A stretch of DNA of 64,000 bases from Apoda limacodes (Eukaryota; Arthropoda; Insecta; Lepidoptera; Limacodidae): the NCBI GenBank assembly GCA_946406115.1, contig OX291550.1:31782722-31846721 (forward strand), written 5' to 3'. Positions 53,441 to 63,960 of this stretch are shown in pieces (within the stretch, counting starts at the first letter, position 1; every line of letters starts with the position of its first letter). Below the pieces are notes generated by a model, which saw only the letters and a list, made by a program, of their open reading frames with translations, did no database searches and was not told the DNA's origin. The position numbers were made by a program, and so were the translations under genes.

Positions 53441-53579
53441 TCAAAAGTTAAAAATAAAATAAAGATTATTTTATTTTTCAAAAAAAAACAAGCTTTTATT
53501 ACTTTTTAATAAAAAGAACTAAAAAGTTTTTAAATTTACGCGTTCCATTACTAATTTTAAAATAATAAAACTGGATTAA

Positions 53580-53692
53580 ACGCGTCATTTGGCAAAATAT
53601 CTTTTTACGGGTAGACCTACCCGTGACCCGTGACCAAGGCTGGTGTAACCCAGCCGAAACGTCGGGAAAAGGGATTTTGCCAAATGACGCGT
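53580..53692. mobile_element. 113-bp MITE flanked by TTAA
   Basis: Perfect terminal inverted repeats of 19 bp (ACGCGTCATTTGGCAAAAT and its complement ATTTTGCCAAATGACGCGT), with TTAA on both sides at 53576-53579 and 53693-53696. The interior has GGGTAGACCTACCC and AGCCGAAACGTCGGGAA. A TTAA duplication would fit piggyBac or Kolobok; the terminal bases do not decide between them. Confidence 0.85.
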
Positions 53693-53696
53693 TTAA

Positions 53697-54712
53697 TTTA
53701 TTTTTAAATTAAGAACTAAAAAGATAAAAACAAGTTAATGTTGATAACAAATATACCATTTACAAGTACATTATAGCCTATTACCAAGTACATTTTCGGA
53801 GAAACATTACACAAAAACATCTACACAAAACACATTGTCGCTACACATTTTTGTTGTTCAAACTTTGATATTGTTAATGGAAACAATTTTTTACTATCCA
53901 CACTCGACGGAAATCTTCGTGTTCAAATACAACTAATATCCTAAAAACATCTGACCGATAACTAATGCTGCGCTTATGGCTTTAGTATAGCAAGTTGGAT
54001 AAATTTTTTATTTAGATAGCGGGTGGGAGAAAACATTAGATGCATCTCAAGTAGAATACTTTCCAAAATTATTTAAAATGACAAAGTAACGACTTCTTCA
54101 GCTATAAATAGCCAATATATTTTTAAGGCCTTTTATTTAACAATATAACACTAAAATGTATATGGAAAATGTTGTTTATGGTGATTAAGGTTAGCAGTCT
54201 GGCAACACTACACACAAATCAAACATTGAGCTCATTTAGCCCATTAGTTACTGGCACATATACTATATAATTTGTGTTACAGGGCGTTGCCGGTTCATAC
54301 ACAACAGTTGAAATCACAGGCAGTGCGCGCTTGCCCGCCGCCCGGTGACGCCATTTTGTTTGTTTACCATTCATTGCTTTTAAAAAAAATTAGCATCTCT
54401 AATCTTATTTTGATTATTAAAGGATTTGGCTTATTTGTAAACACTTAAAGGAGTTATTTCTATACGAAATACCGGTGTACTTTATGAAAGTGTTGATATT
54501 TGATTTGCACACTTGATTTGTTGTGCTGGTTTTAAAAATGTGTTATGCAGATATTGTTATTCTACTAAGCAGTTAGCTAACTCTACAACAGAAAATTGGC
54601 ACATATCAAACAATTTTGGTCGGACACACCAAAGGTTAAGAAACTTGCCCGACACTCTTGGCAAAAGAAATGGACACCAGTTGCAGTATACAATGCCTAC
54701 ATAATATTCCAG
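53697..54712. other. Unassigned AT-rich region with a GC-rich patch
   Basis: Mostly low complexity. At 54318-54360 GTGCGCGCTTGCCCGCCGCC and GTGACGCCATTTTG stand out and could be promoter or first-exon sequence of a host gene; a frame near 54600-54700 (SDTPKVKKLARHSWQKKW) could be exonic but was not recognised. Confidence 0.35.
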
Positions 54713-55655
54713 TAAGGGGGCGTCCATTAATCACGTGAGGCTCGAAAGGGGGGGGAGGAGGGGGTTCGGCGAAAATCACTAAATATCACAAGGGGGGAGG
54801 GGGGGCTGTAGTAAGATATCACGTGTATTTATTTTTTCGTCAAACGCGCGATTTCTAAACCGAAATTCGGCGTGTAGTGTGACCTTAAGGCTACGCCCTA
54901 CTTGAATGTGCAATTTTCTGCTTGTTTTTAAAATCGATTCCACTGCGCTATTACAAGTTTCAGACTGGAAAATTCTTTAACTAGCAAATTATTGTATTTG
55001 TTTTAAAATATCTGTTAAAACATCGCTTTAAAAAAATAACGGCCGAACCTCTCGTTTTACTATTTTTAATTCATAACTTCATTTCTTATGAACTAGCAGC
55101 GGGAACATAAATTATTTTATGAAATTTTTAATAAAGCTAGAAAATTACTGTAATAGAATTTTTATATCTTATGTGATGTAGGTGTAATTAATTCTATCCT
55201 ATCTATAATAAATTTCTGCTACTAAAAAATGAGCTCTATCGGACATCAACATTGTCGATTTCAGCTTAACGCCCATAAAGCAAATGTATATCCCTCTTAA
55301 CTTGCCGTTGCAACGAACGAAGTCCCCACATGCCGCGACGACGGCTTGCCCCAGTCGCTAGTTATTTTGGCGCCGAATACATGTGAAAACCGTTACCTCG
55401 TATGTTTTACATTAAAAGAAAATATGTCTTAACTAGGTGATCTGTATAAAGACCTATTTGCAGAGTATAAGAAAGGAAAAACCCTAATCCGAGCAATAAT
55501 AGTCTAATGCACAATGTTCGTCCTTCACGCATTCTCACACAACGATCGATCGGTACATCGAGAGAGATTCTCTGTGTAGAGCACGAAAATGATGACCCCG
55601 AGTGGCTTGATGAAACCGACGTTGATCTTCAACAAAGCACAGTGCAAATAACTAA

Positions 55656-56353
55656 GGGTCGGCTCATACTGAGACGTGACGTGAGCGGCTTGAGGATGTT
55701 GGGATGCGCCGAGCGGCGTCTCATGTCACTACGAGCCACGAGACTTTTTCTTTTTTTTTCTGAACTGACAATGCAGTTGGCTGTTGCAGCCATAACTGCT
55801 TCACCGGGCTTTTGGGGCGAGAGACTCTGAAGGAGTCTCGGCCCATATAGCGCGCAGCGCTCAAGGGTTCTCCGGGGGGGAGCCTCGGCTTGGGTTGTCG
55901 CTTTCGGGGGCGTCCCTTCGACCAGCGTGAGCATCGAACCCGAAGGTAAGTCAGCGCTAGGAGGAAGGGGAGGAGTTCCCCGTTACGCGGTTGCGGTTGC
56001 GATTGAGTGGGGCTGAGAAGCGCCCCGGCACTCATTGATACCTCGTGTATCCTTGCGGTCGCCGACGAACCCGGGAACATCGGCGTCGTGTTAGGGGGTA
56101 AGCCCTATTTGGGGAGGTCGTTGAGAGTAATCTCGCTATCCGGATAGCGAGATCGTCATCTGCGGCCGTTAATACGTGCCAAGGCCGCCTAACAATCGTT
56201 TTACGACCGTGCCGAGGTCGGTTGTTGGGATGATAAGTTGTGGATTTCACAATTAGTCGATTCGGGTGATATTGTGTACGCTCGAAAAAGCGGACTGCCA
56301 GGTCTTTGAGATATTGGCCACGAGATGCGGCGCGTCTCGGTATGAGCCGACCC
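55656..56353. mobile_element. Harbinger-like MITE (middle level of the nest)
   Basis: Terminal inverted repeats GGGTCGGCTCATACTGAGAC (left) and GTCTCGGTATGAGCCGACCC (right), one mismatch in 20, flanked by TAA at 55653-55655 and 56354-56356. Without the retrotransposon it contains, only about 116 bp long. TAA duplication and GGG termini fit PIF/Harbinger. Confidence 0.9.
55744..56316 (-). mobile_element. 5'-truncated family A retrotransposon (inner level of the nest)
   Basis: 573 bp in the minus orientation: end of ORF2, the 3' UTR and an A-rich tail (T run at 55745-55758). It corresponds to about 3700-4238 of the first element. A 9-bp target duplication GCCACGAGA lies at 55735-55743 and 56317-56325. 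Confidence 0.93.
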
Positions 56354-56750
56354 TAACTTGCAAGATGCTCTTCCAGTTGTTAGTGTTGAAGAAAATCTTG
56401 CTAATCCGTGGTCCGAGGACAATGTACATTAAATATGTTTATTTACTAGTACAATATGTGTTTTTCGCATGACACCTTTTCTTTAATATTATTACTATGC
56501 CAGTCAAAAACAACCTGCAACCTTTCTGTCTAGACATTTTTATGATGTTCCTTAATTTTCTAGAATAAAATTAGATTATACCTTATACCTGTATTTAAAA
56601 GATAATATGCTAAAAGATTACTGTACAAAAAAATATACGTGATTTTGGGTGGGAGAGGGGGGGTAGTCTTAAACCTCACCACGTATCACCAAGAGGGAGG
56701 GGTGGTTAAAAAATGCTAAAAAAAACATCACGTGAATGGACGGCCCCTAA

Positions 56751-56827
56751 ATACTTTAGGTAAGTAATCTAGAAAGATATATTTTCTCTAGTAGGTACTC
56801 TCTATTGCATATACGTTGTATACGCGC
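56751..56827. other. Short spacer between two TIR elements
   Basis: Contains TTTAGGTAAGTAATC (a donor-like GTAAGT at 56760), the continuation of the sequence interrupted at 54713. Confidence 0.35.
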
Positions 56828-57814
56828 GGTAAAATTGCAGTTTAGGCACTTTCGTCAAAAATGGGGGAAAAAATTTTTTTTACAATAAATAGCTATTTTG
56901 GGGCCTACAAATTAATAAAATAAGGGCGGAAAGTTAAATGTATTTTCTTAAACAATTCAAAAAACCAAAAATTAGACAGTAAATTTTTTTTTTTTTTTTT
57001 TAATCGATAGAAAAGCATATTTATATACTCGAACCAATTTCTACTTATTAAGTATAGTCACGGCAACCCACTTAATAACATGAAAACTTGTGCGCGAAAC
57101 CAAGCGGAGCTCATGACAACCGCGATAGCGGCCGGCGAGCGCCAGAAACAAATTGTACCTATGTCACTTAGATCAATAAACCAGTATCTACCCTGCCCCC
57201 CCTTGATTTTAGTTGAGTATTAAAATCGATTGAATCCTGTGTTTATTTTTTTCCTAAGGCTGGCAAGTATTTTCGTGAAAAAAAAAAGGATTGTATTTTT
57301 AAATGTTGGTGTGTAATGGCGGATTTTGTATGAAAACAATTTAGTTTTTTTCGTGAAAAGCTAGTATCCTCCGAGAGTTTTTAATTTTATCTGTGTATAT
57401 AAATGTAGTGTTCTATCGGTTAAAACCATCGTTACGTAAAAATCAAGCGTTCTTGGAAAGTAAAGAATTACCGTAATTATTTTCACGAATGTGAGACAAC
57501 GAACATTATTTTGTGATGCACATTTCAGGCGGGTCAATCGCTAAGCTTCGACTCAATTCCATTACGCCCGCCCGATTACATCTGATCACAGACGATAACA
57601 GTGGTTCGCAGTGACAGTGAAAGTCAAAAGAGCGACTATTTAACCTCCAACTTCAGGTATTTTTGCAAACGCGAATTCTATTATTTATTGTATTCGTTTT
57701 ACTTTTTCACACATTTTTAGCACTCGTCGTCCATCACACTTTGTTCCTGCACAAGCATCACGGGCGAAAAACGGGCGAATTTTATGAAAACGGTCAGTCT
57801 CGCGGCAGTTTTTA

Positions 57815-59895
57815 AGAGCCATTCAAGTATTACGTAAGCAGATTTATTACAATTATTTACCCCCCCCCCCTCCCATGCTTTCTTAAACATTTTTAAATGC
57901 ATTCTTCTTTTGATGTATTCTGTTTTTTCTTCTTTTAATGTATTCTCTGTTTTCCGTTTTACATAATATTCATTTAAACAAACTTTATTGACCAGTATCC
58001 ATGATTCTAAGTTTTCGATGATATTGGATGTTTGCTGCTCAATATTGTGTCTGCTGGATCAAAGGTATAATACAGGAAAGGAGGTAAATTTTTTTGGAAA
58101 ATCGAGTAGTAATTTTTGTCAAATCAGATAAACTTGAATTTTTTAGAAATCTGTCAAGAAAGGTGTCCAGTTCAGAATTAAACAAGTTTAGTTAGGAGGA
58201 TTTGGCCCAAAATGCTGTAAAAATTGGCCAAATTATTTTTTTGGCCAAAAATAGAAAAATATTTATTATCTCGAGCATTATAAATGAATCTTCATGAAAA
58301 TGGGTACCAGGGGGTTTTTTAAATCACTGATTACGATATTAACGTCAGAGATTTCTGAAACACCCTTAAAACAGTAAAATCCCTTTTTTATGGTTTTTTT
58401 TTGGAATATTCTTTAAGTAAGGCTAAGATTATCATGTAAATGCCATTTTTTCAAAATAATTAAGATGAAAATGCTTGTTTTGATTATGCACCAAAATTGT
58501 GATATAAGCGCTAATAACAGGGGGTAAAACTACCCCCAGAATAATAAAAAATACAAAAAACATGAACGCTCAGATTATTCTTTTTGTTTTTTAATAATTT
58601 AAAAAAAAAATACTATCATATTTTGACTATTATGAAATTTATTTCCCCTCCCCCCGGGGTGAAAGTACCCCAAAATTAAAAAAAAAGAAATAAGTTATTC
58701 AATTTTCTTGTTGGAACTTTGCCTTTTGCAACCGAAAAACTAATATTATTAATGATATTTGTCGTAAAAATAAAAAACTAACCCCCTCTCGGATGAAAAG
58801 TACCCCAAAATTTAAAGAAAATACAAAAAAACGTAATTAAAATTTCTTTATCAAATGTTCAATGGAAGCATAAAAAATTGCAAATTTTGATTCTGAATTG
58901 TTGACTAACTTTTTTTTGGCTTATAATAACGAAATCTACAATGAACCATTTTAAAGCTAAGTTTATCAACGAAATGTCAGGTGATGCCAAATTTCAATTG
59001 GATTGACCATTTCTTTAAATTTCACCTGAAAAAAAAAACATTGACCGTTATAAACATAAAATATGCTATTTAAAACGGCCAAATCCCCTTACAAATCAAA
59101 AATTAAAACAAAAAATTTGAGTTCAAATAACTTGGAATAAAAGCTAGAAAATTTGGCTGTTTACAACTAATAAATCTCACGCTACCGGCCAAAAAATAGA
59201 AATGTCTCACAAAAACAAGATTTGACCCAATTTTATCAGTCCAAATCATAAAAAACAATTATTTGATAAGGCTAAAAATGACTGGACATATTTAGGAACA
59301 TGTGTTCTGACTTTTTGTCAAAGGATTTTTTTTCAAGCACCTCAGTCCAGTAAAAAACGTTTATTTTGCCTATGACTTTTTTTTCTGCTTAGTTTAAACG
59401 GTTCTGGTTGGTCTCAAAATGTTCCCAAAGTTGTCTTATTGCATAATAATTGTAATCATTTTTTTTGTGGAAGTAATATTTTTCCAGATATTTACGCCAA
59501 AACGATCCAGTCTTCATTTTTCGTTTAACAACCATTTTTGTCATGTCATATCTCCTTTAATATTCATCATACAAAAATAAAAAAATATTATTATTTGTCA
59601 ACTAAATTACTTCATTTTAGTAAAATATTTTTTTTTGTAATACTACCAGTTTTTCGGTAAAATTAAGAAAACTTTAAAAAGTTAACATTTTTTTGACAAA
59701 AATCACAATTTTCCTTACGCTATTAGTCGGAAGGGGTTAATTATAATAAAAAACGATAATTTATCGATTGGGTAACTTTTTTTTTCAATCATTAAATGCT
59801 GACGTAATCACCATCTAGACCCCCCCTCCCACATGTCATCAAAAAAAAGGCCCCCCCGCCCCCCTATAGTGCTTACGTAATACTTGAACGGCCCC
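57815..59895. mobile_element. 2.1-kb non-autonomous TIR element, TTA duplication
   Basis: Left end AGAGCCATTCAAGTATTACG, right end CGTAATACTTGAACGGCCCC; inverted repeats of about 27 bp with few mismatches, flanked by TTA at 57812-57814 and 59896-59898. C-rich runs just inside both ends (near 57860 and 59820-59865). No frame of useful length, so non-autonomous. Its termini resemble those of the element at 54716 (GGGGCCGT(C/T)CA and ...ACGT(G/A)A), suggesting one superfamily. Confidence 0.85.
58517..58830. repeat. Three diverged modules about 134 bp apart
   Basis: GGGGTAAAACTACCCCCAG (58518), GGGGTGAAAGTACCCCAAAA (58656) and CGGATGAAAAGTACCCCAAA (58788) are each followed by A-rich sequence. 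Old tandem repeat inside the non-autonomous element. Confidence 0.6.
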
Positions 59896-60296
59896 TTATT
59901 GTTATTTTTTACTAATAAATAATAAAAAAACAAGCTTTCCGCCCCTATTTTATTAATTTGTAGGCCCCAAAATAGCTATTTATTGTAAAAAAAAAATTTC
60001 CCCCCATTTTTGACGAAAGTGCCAAAAGTGCAATTTTACCCAACCTTCCAATCCTATTTTAACCTGCTATTCCAAATCTAACTTTTTTAATTTCCTCGCT
60101 GCATTCTAGATTCTGGATAGCATTCTGGAACAAAGTGTGAACCATAATTTATTTGACATAAAGTGTATGTTAAAAACAGCATGTCATAGTTTAGCTGCAT
60201 TTTGTTAATGGTATATTGATAATGGTATAGCTCTCAAGCTATGACATGGCATAGGCATTAAAACAAGTGTTCACCAAATGTAAGCAAACATTATGG

Positions 60297-60460
60297 TTGT
60301 TCACTATTTGACAGCGCATCCACTACTGTACCTCCTTAGCATGAGCAGCTAATGCGTTGAATGCGGACTAGATGTTAAGTCATAGCGCATTAATTTTTAA
60401 ACAGAACTATTGAATGTGCACTTAGAGAGACAAGAGCGCATTCAATGCTTGTCAACAATG
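60297..60460 (+). repeat. Dispersed direct repeat, copy 1
   Basis: Shares with 62652-62820: GTTCACTATTT, TACCTCCT, GAGCA, GTGCGTT/ATGCGTTGAATGCGGA, CATTTTTA-type blocks and GCGCATTCAA near the end. About 70-75% identical by eye. Function unknown. Confidence 0.55.
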
Positions 60461-60955
60461 CCCCTTTATAATTTATTGTTTTGTAGGTATGTTCTGGGTA
60501 GAAAATTTTAAATATCTCAAGTTTTTTTTATTTCACAGGAATGGATGGATCATACAAATTGCAACGTTATAATGGATCTTGCAAATTCAAAATAATTAAA
60601 ATTAATTGTTTAATCTTCCACATTGGAACCAATTGAAAGTGGCTTCTGGAATATGTAAACTATGTAGTTATTTGAACAACAGTTTCCTAACTAAGTTCCA
60701 ATTGTGAAAGTAAGTAAACCCTATTCTGTGCATTCTAAATAATTAGCATTGGATAGATATAATTGGATATGAATTTTTTTTTCATGCAAAAAAAACACAT
60801 AACAAATGTAATTGAACATACTGAATGAAATGTTTGAACCCTGGAAACAAGCCGAGTGTTAATCATGTTAATCAGTTTTCATTCAGTTGCCCTTACTCGA
60901 CAACCAGTTGTATATATTAGCCATTCTTGACTTATAATCATACATTATTTTTCAG

Positions 60956-60986
60956 AACAACAGATCTAGAGCTGGAAATGTACCAG
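60956..60986 (+). other. Possible 31-bp micro-exon
   Basis: ATTATTTTTCAG precedes and GTAAGT follows a 31-base stretch (AACAACAGATCTAGAGCTGG...). Both splice sites match consensus, but no flanking exons could be identified, so this may be chance. Confidence 0.25.
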
Positions 60987-62651
60987 GTAAGTAACATAGA
61001 GCAGTGAAAAAGAGTCTGCATACAGAATTTTGGAGAAATGCAGTTAAAATAACAAAATAAATAATTTATTGGATATATCAACGGTGAAAATTTGTACCTA
61101 CTATAAATAAAAAAAATATATATAACAGTTTTTCCTTTACATTCCACAGTAAACAAATCTAGTGTATATTCTGGTAGATTTGTGGTCGGGCCACATTAAA
61201 GTTTGATGTCGTTAATTATTACGTTAATAGGAACCGATAACAGATCACCCTCAACTTAGGTCCCTAATTTATGATGTTATTCATGATGTAAGGTGTTTAC
61301 TAACATGAATGTCATCATAAATTAGCACGCCAAGTTAAGGCTTAACCTATATTTAGTTTCTATTAGCACGATAATAGGGCACTAAGCGTCAACGTGGAGT
61401 GCCCAAAAAGATTTATACAAGACATCTATAAAAAATCATCCTTAATATATCGATAACGAACATCATTTATATCGATGTCGATATATGGGTACTTCGCACA
61501 TTACTATAAGTAGTGCCATCTTGCGGTGTTTTCTCTCGAAAATAAAACTCCTAACTAACTCCTGTTGGTGCAACCTATTCTATATAATTTGTGGTTACTT
61601 GTGTTTCGTACCTTGTAGTCGAATGCTTTCTACTTTATTAATTGTGTTTCTGGATTTATTGCTTGGGTTTGGCTTGTTTTTCCGTTTTACTGTAAAGTTT
61701 TTTGATAACATTATGATGCGAATGCTGTGCGCCACTATACGTTGCCATAAGATCAAGAAGTGCGAGGGAATAGGACAATTTAAACAATTTTTTGACTCTC
61801 TTGAATTAGGTCGATTGTGTTTGATTTATTGATCCTACATGAAAAAAAAACAATTTTTAATTCTCCAAAACTCGCATCAACATTGATTTTACAGTTTTAT
61901 TTTGTAGCATAGCAAAAGGATAGTTAATTATATATAAAAAAATATATTGCATTTTTGGCGGCCAACAAACTGTTAAGGATATATAAAACAAAACTTGTTT
62001 TCCAAGATGGCCGCTAACGTCCCCGACCACCACCCTGTGCCTCGCCAACCTAGAGTTATACTTAGGACTAATCCTCCTATCACTTACAAAAAATAATGTG
62101 CACTATCCAGTGAAGCCTTATACGTCTAGATACCGTGTCCGAAACAACATCAAACAGTGTTGCGAGCCATTTTCCTATCAATGCCTGTGTAAATCAGCTA
62201 ATACTACTATCATTTATACATCTGCGTAATTTTGTTTTTTTTGTTACCATCTTTAAAGTAATTACCTCGAATTGGGGAGCTCTTACTTTTATTCGGTACT
62301 GCAATTTATTTTCACTTTCGATAACCCCGGTGGTGACACATTATTTTGAGATAGAACGTAAGCCTTTGATACGAAGGTAGAAATCTGTTGACCATGGCCA
62401 TGTAATGCATGTTAAAACCTTAATGTATGTGCCAAATATTATATACTGTAGTGCTAAAATATAGATGGGTGTACAAAATAAAATTCGTTCTTCTCTGCCA
62501 TGGCATCCGTGCGCGCCGTGTTCGTTATTCATAGGTCCCGCCATGTGAGAACAGCCGTGTTTTGTTGATTAGATTTTTTTTAACATAGAAAGCAAACGCA
62601 TCACAGAGCCATTGAAATCTTTTTGTTCTCCAAAAGGAAAGAAACAAAATA

Positions 62652-62820
62652 GCTGTTCACTATTTTTAAAGGAAATCCACTGTGCTACCTCCTGAGCATG
62701 TGCAGCCAGTGCGTTAAATGCGGAGTGTAAGTGCCGCCAAATTTAACATAGAGTGTATTCATTTTTAGTCAACAGATAGATGGAATGCGCGCATAGAGAG
62801 CATACGGCACATTCAAAGCG
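62652..62820 (+). repeat. Dispersed direct repeat, copy 2
   Basis: Diverged partner of 60297-60460 with the blocks in the same order. Confidence 0.55.
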
Positions 62821-63484
62821 TAAATATTAAAATTACTATATTTCTTTTGCGAAAGCCATATTGCTGATATTGTTAGAGCAGCTCGCAGGAATCAGAGCAC
62901 AATGCTATTGTTTAAATTTGTACAATTTTCTCAATTAACATTTACTAGGAATCTTATACTTATCAGTTTTTTAAGTTACAGCGTCATTTAATTACCACCG
63001 GTACTACGGCGTCTATTCTAAAAAGCCCTCTTTTTTTAGTTTTTGCTTTTATATTTTTAGTATTAGTTAGGAAACCCGCATACGTAACACATATTCTGAG
63101 AAAATTTCAGGCTTTTAAAGATTAGCACAATTCAGGTAGGGAAACACTCAGGGAGTTTAATTAATAAACTATAGAGTATTTTAATCTTAATTTACATAGG
63201 AAATATAAAGATTATATATAATATGTTATTTAAAAATAATCAATAAAATTAAAAGATTTAAGTATAACATTTTATCAGTTATCCAAAAGAAAATCAAATA
63301 AACATCGTTACAAGTACATTATATTTGTTTTTCTTAAGACCTAATAAGTCTATCCTTGTAAATGAATAACTTATATACTGATTGTCTCAGAATATTACAA
63401 AACAATACAAATGACACTAAGTGCAGAAAGTGGTTTTAGCGATAACGATTTTACATGAGCATTTAAAATAGCCCACCTCTGACT

Positions 63485-63699
63485 TCAGCCGGCAAACAGG
63501 GTGTACAACGTTTGCAGCAAACTAAAAAAAGATTTTGCTCGGAAACAAGACAATGCTGCATCTCCTAGGATGAGATTCCAGCTATGACTCCCACAAGGTA
63601 CAAAATAAGCAAGTGAATTAATTCCAAGAATACATTTTTGGACACCACTTTTTACACCACGCAGTTTTGCAGTGTTAATACAAGGAATAAGAATAAATT
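63485..63699 (-). pseudogene. hAT transposase fragment (ZMYM1-like)
   Basis: On the minus strand: GVKSGVQKCILGINSLAYFV, PCGSHSWNLILGDAALSC and AKSFFSLLQTLYTLFAG. This matches the order of the hAT/ZMYM1-like segment (NxxGVQ..I....A.FVPC.SHSLNL...DAA......FF...Q..Y.FF). Only about 70 residues; no terminal repeats were found nearby. Confidence 0.68.
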
Positions 63700-63839
63700 G
63701 GTAGTTCCAAAATGTCGTCTTCAGAAGGTACATAGCTCTTTCGCAATACGTATATTTTTCTACAATAAAATTCCAGAACATGTGGTTAATTAAACATTAA
63801 AGCTATGTACCTTCTGAAGACGACATTTTGGAACTACCA
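63700..63839. repeat. 38-bp inverted repeat
   Basis: GGTAGTTCCAAAATGTCGTC... at 63700-63737 is the exact complement of 63802-63839, with a 64-base gap. The right arm is CR1-like coding sequence, the left arm an inverted copy of it placed at the junction with the hAT fragment. Confidence 0.93.
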
Positions 63840-63960
63840 TTTTATTACAAAGTTGATGAATACATAAATGATAAAAATCCTTGGAAAAATTAGAACTTAA
63901 TTGATTTGTATTGGGGCATTTGAAATTTTTTTTTTAATTAAAACATTGTATATTATGTTA
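63740..63960 (+). pseudogene. CR1-like ORF2 C-terminus, 5'-truncated
   Basis: FYNKIPEHVVN (near 63766) and, after frame changes, YYKVDEYINDKNPWKN ending at 63893, comparable with YYNISDYVNDKNPWD at the end of the element at 21.9 kb. AT-rich 3' sequence follows to the window end. Confidence 0.75.

Larger units (their letters stand above)
55507..56429 (+). pseudogene. Interrupted unknown ORF inside the TIR element
   Basis: The frame opens at ATG 55507: MHNVRPSRILTQRSIG, then CVEHENDDPEWLDETDVDLQ up to QIT. It is broken at 55653 by the MITE and resumes at 56357 as LQDALPVVSVEENLANPW and ends at a TAA near 56429. Across the empty site the reading continues without a shift, so this was coding sequence (about 74 residues, acidic) when the MITE arrived. 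I do not recognise it; it may be the C-terminus of the element's transposase or an accessory protein. Confidence 0.55.
54716..56747. mobile_element. TIR DNA transposon with 3-bp TAA duplication (outer level of a nest)
   Basis: Ends GGGGGCGTCCATTAATCACG (left) and CACGTGAATGGACGGCCCC (right), inverted repeats of about 22 bp, flanked by TAA at 54713-54715 and 56748-56750. Runs of G just inside the left end and of C/G at the right end are shared with the element at 57815-59895. A TWA duplication with G-rich termini suggests PIF/Harbinger or Zator; not decided. It contains a broken frame (55507-56429) interrupted by a MITE. Length without the nested insert about 1.33 kb. Confidence 0.85.
56828..60040. 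mobile_element. Element with 106-bp terminal inverted repeats
   Basis: Arms 56828-56933 and 59935-60040 are equally long and about 95% identical when inverted: GGTAAAATTGCAGTTTAGGC..., ending near GCGGAAAG. No clear target duplication outside the arms. The interior has no ORF, a T run at 56983-57001, and holds a second complete TIR element. Class unknown; a foldback element is possible. Confidence 0.8.
60041..63484. other. AT-rich, mostly unassigned region
   Basis: No convincing gene. It contains a diverged direct repeat (60297 and 62652), one possible micro-exon (60956-60986), a TATAAAAAA at about 61428, and short ATG-led frames in ATGGC contexts (62007 plus strand, 29 codons; 62544 minus strand) that were not recognised. 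Confidence 0.4.

Noticed and set aside
54513..54712. Host exon reading SDTPKVKKLARHSWQKKW
   Set aside because: Plausible composition but not recognised, and it ends at a stop next to the transposon insertion; kept only as a remark.
56755..56770. Donor splice site TTTAG|GTAAGT just after the TIR element
   Set aside because: A single GTAAGT without a supporting exon is expected by chance.
61485..61832. 115-codon hydrophobic ORF as a membrane protein gene
   Set aside because: AT-rich, no recognised domain, no promoter or neighbouring exon; length is within chance for this composition.
62007..62096. 29-codon ORF (MAANVPDHHPVPRQPRV) in an AAGATGGCC context
   Set aside because: Good start context, but it ends at a stop with no donor site and no recognised protein; too short to call.
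62341..62544. 67-codon minus-strand ORF starting MAGPMNNEHGAHGC
   Set aside because: Might be a first exon but the rest of the frame looks random and no splice partner was identified.
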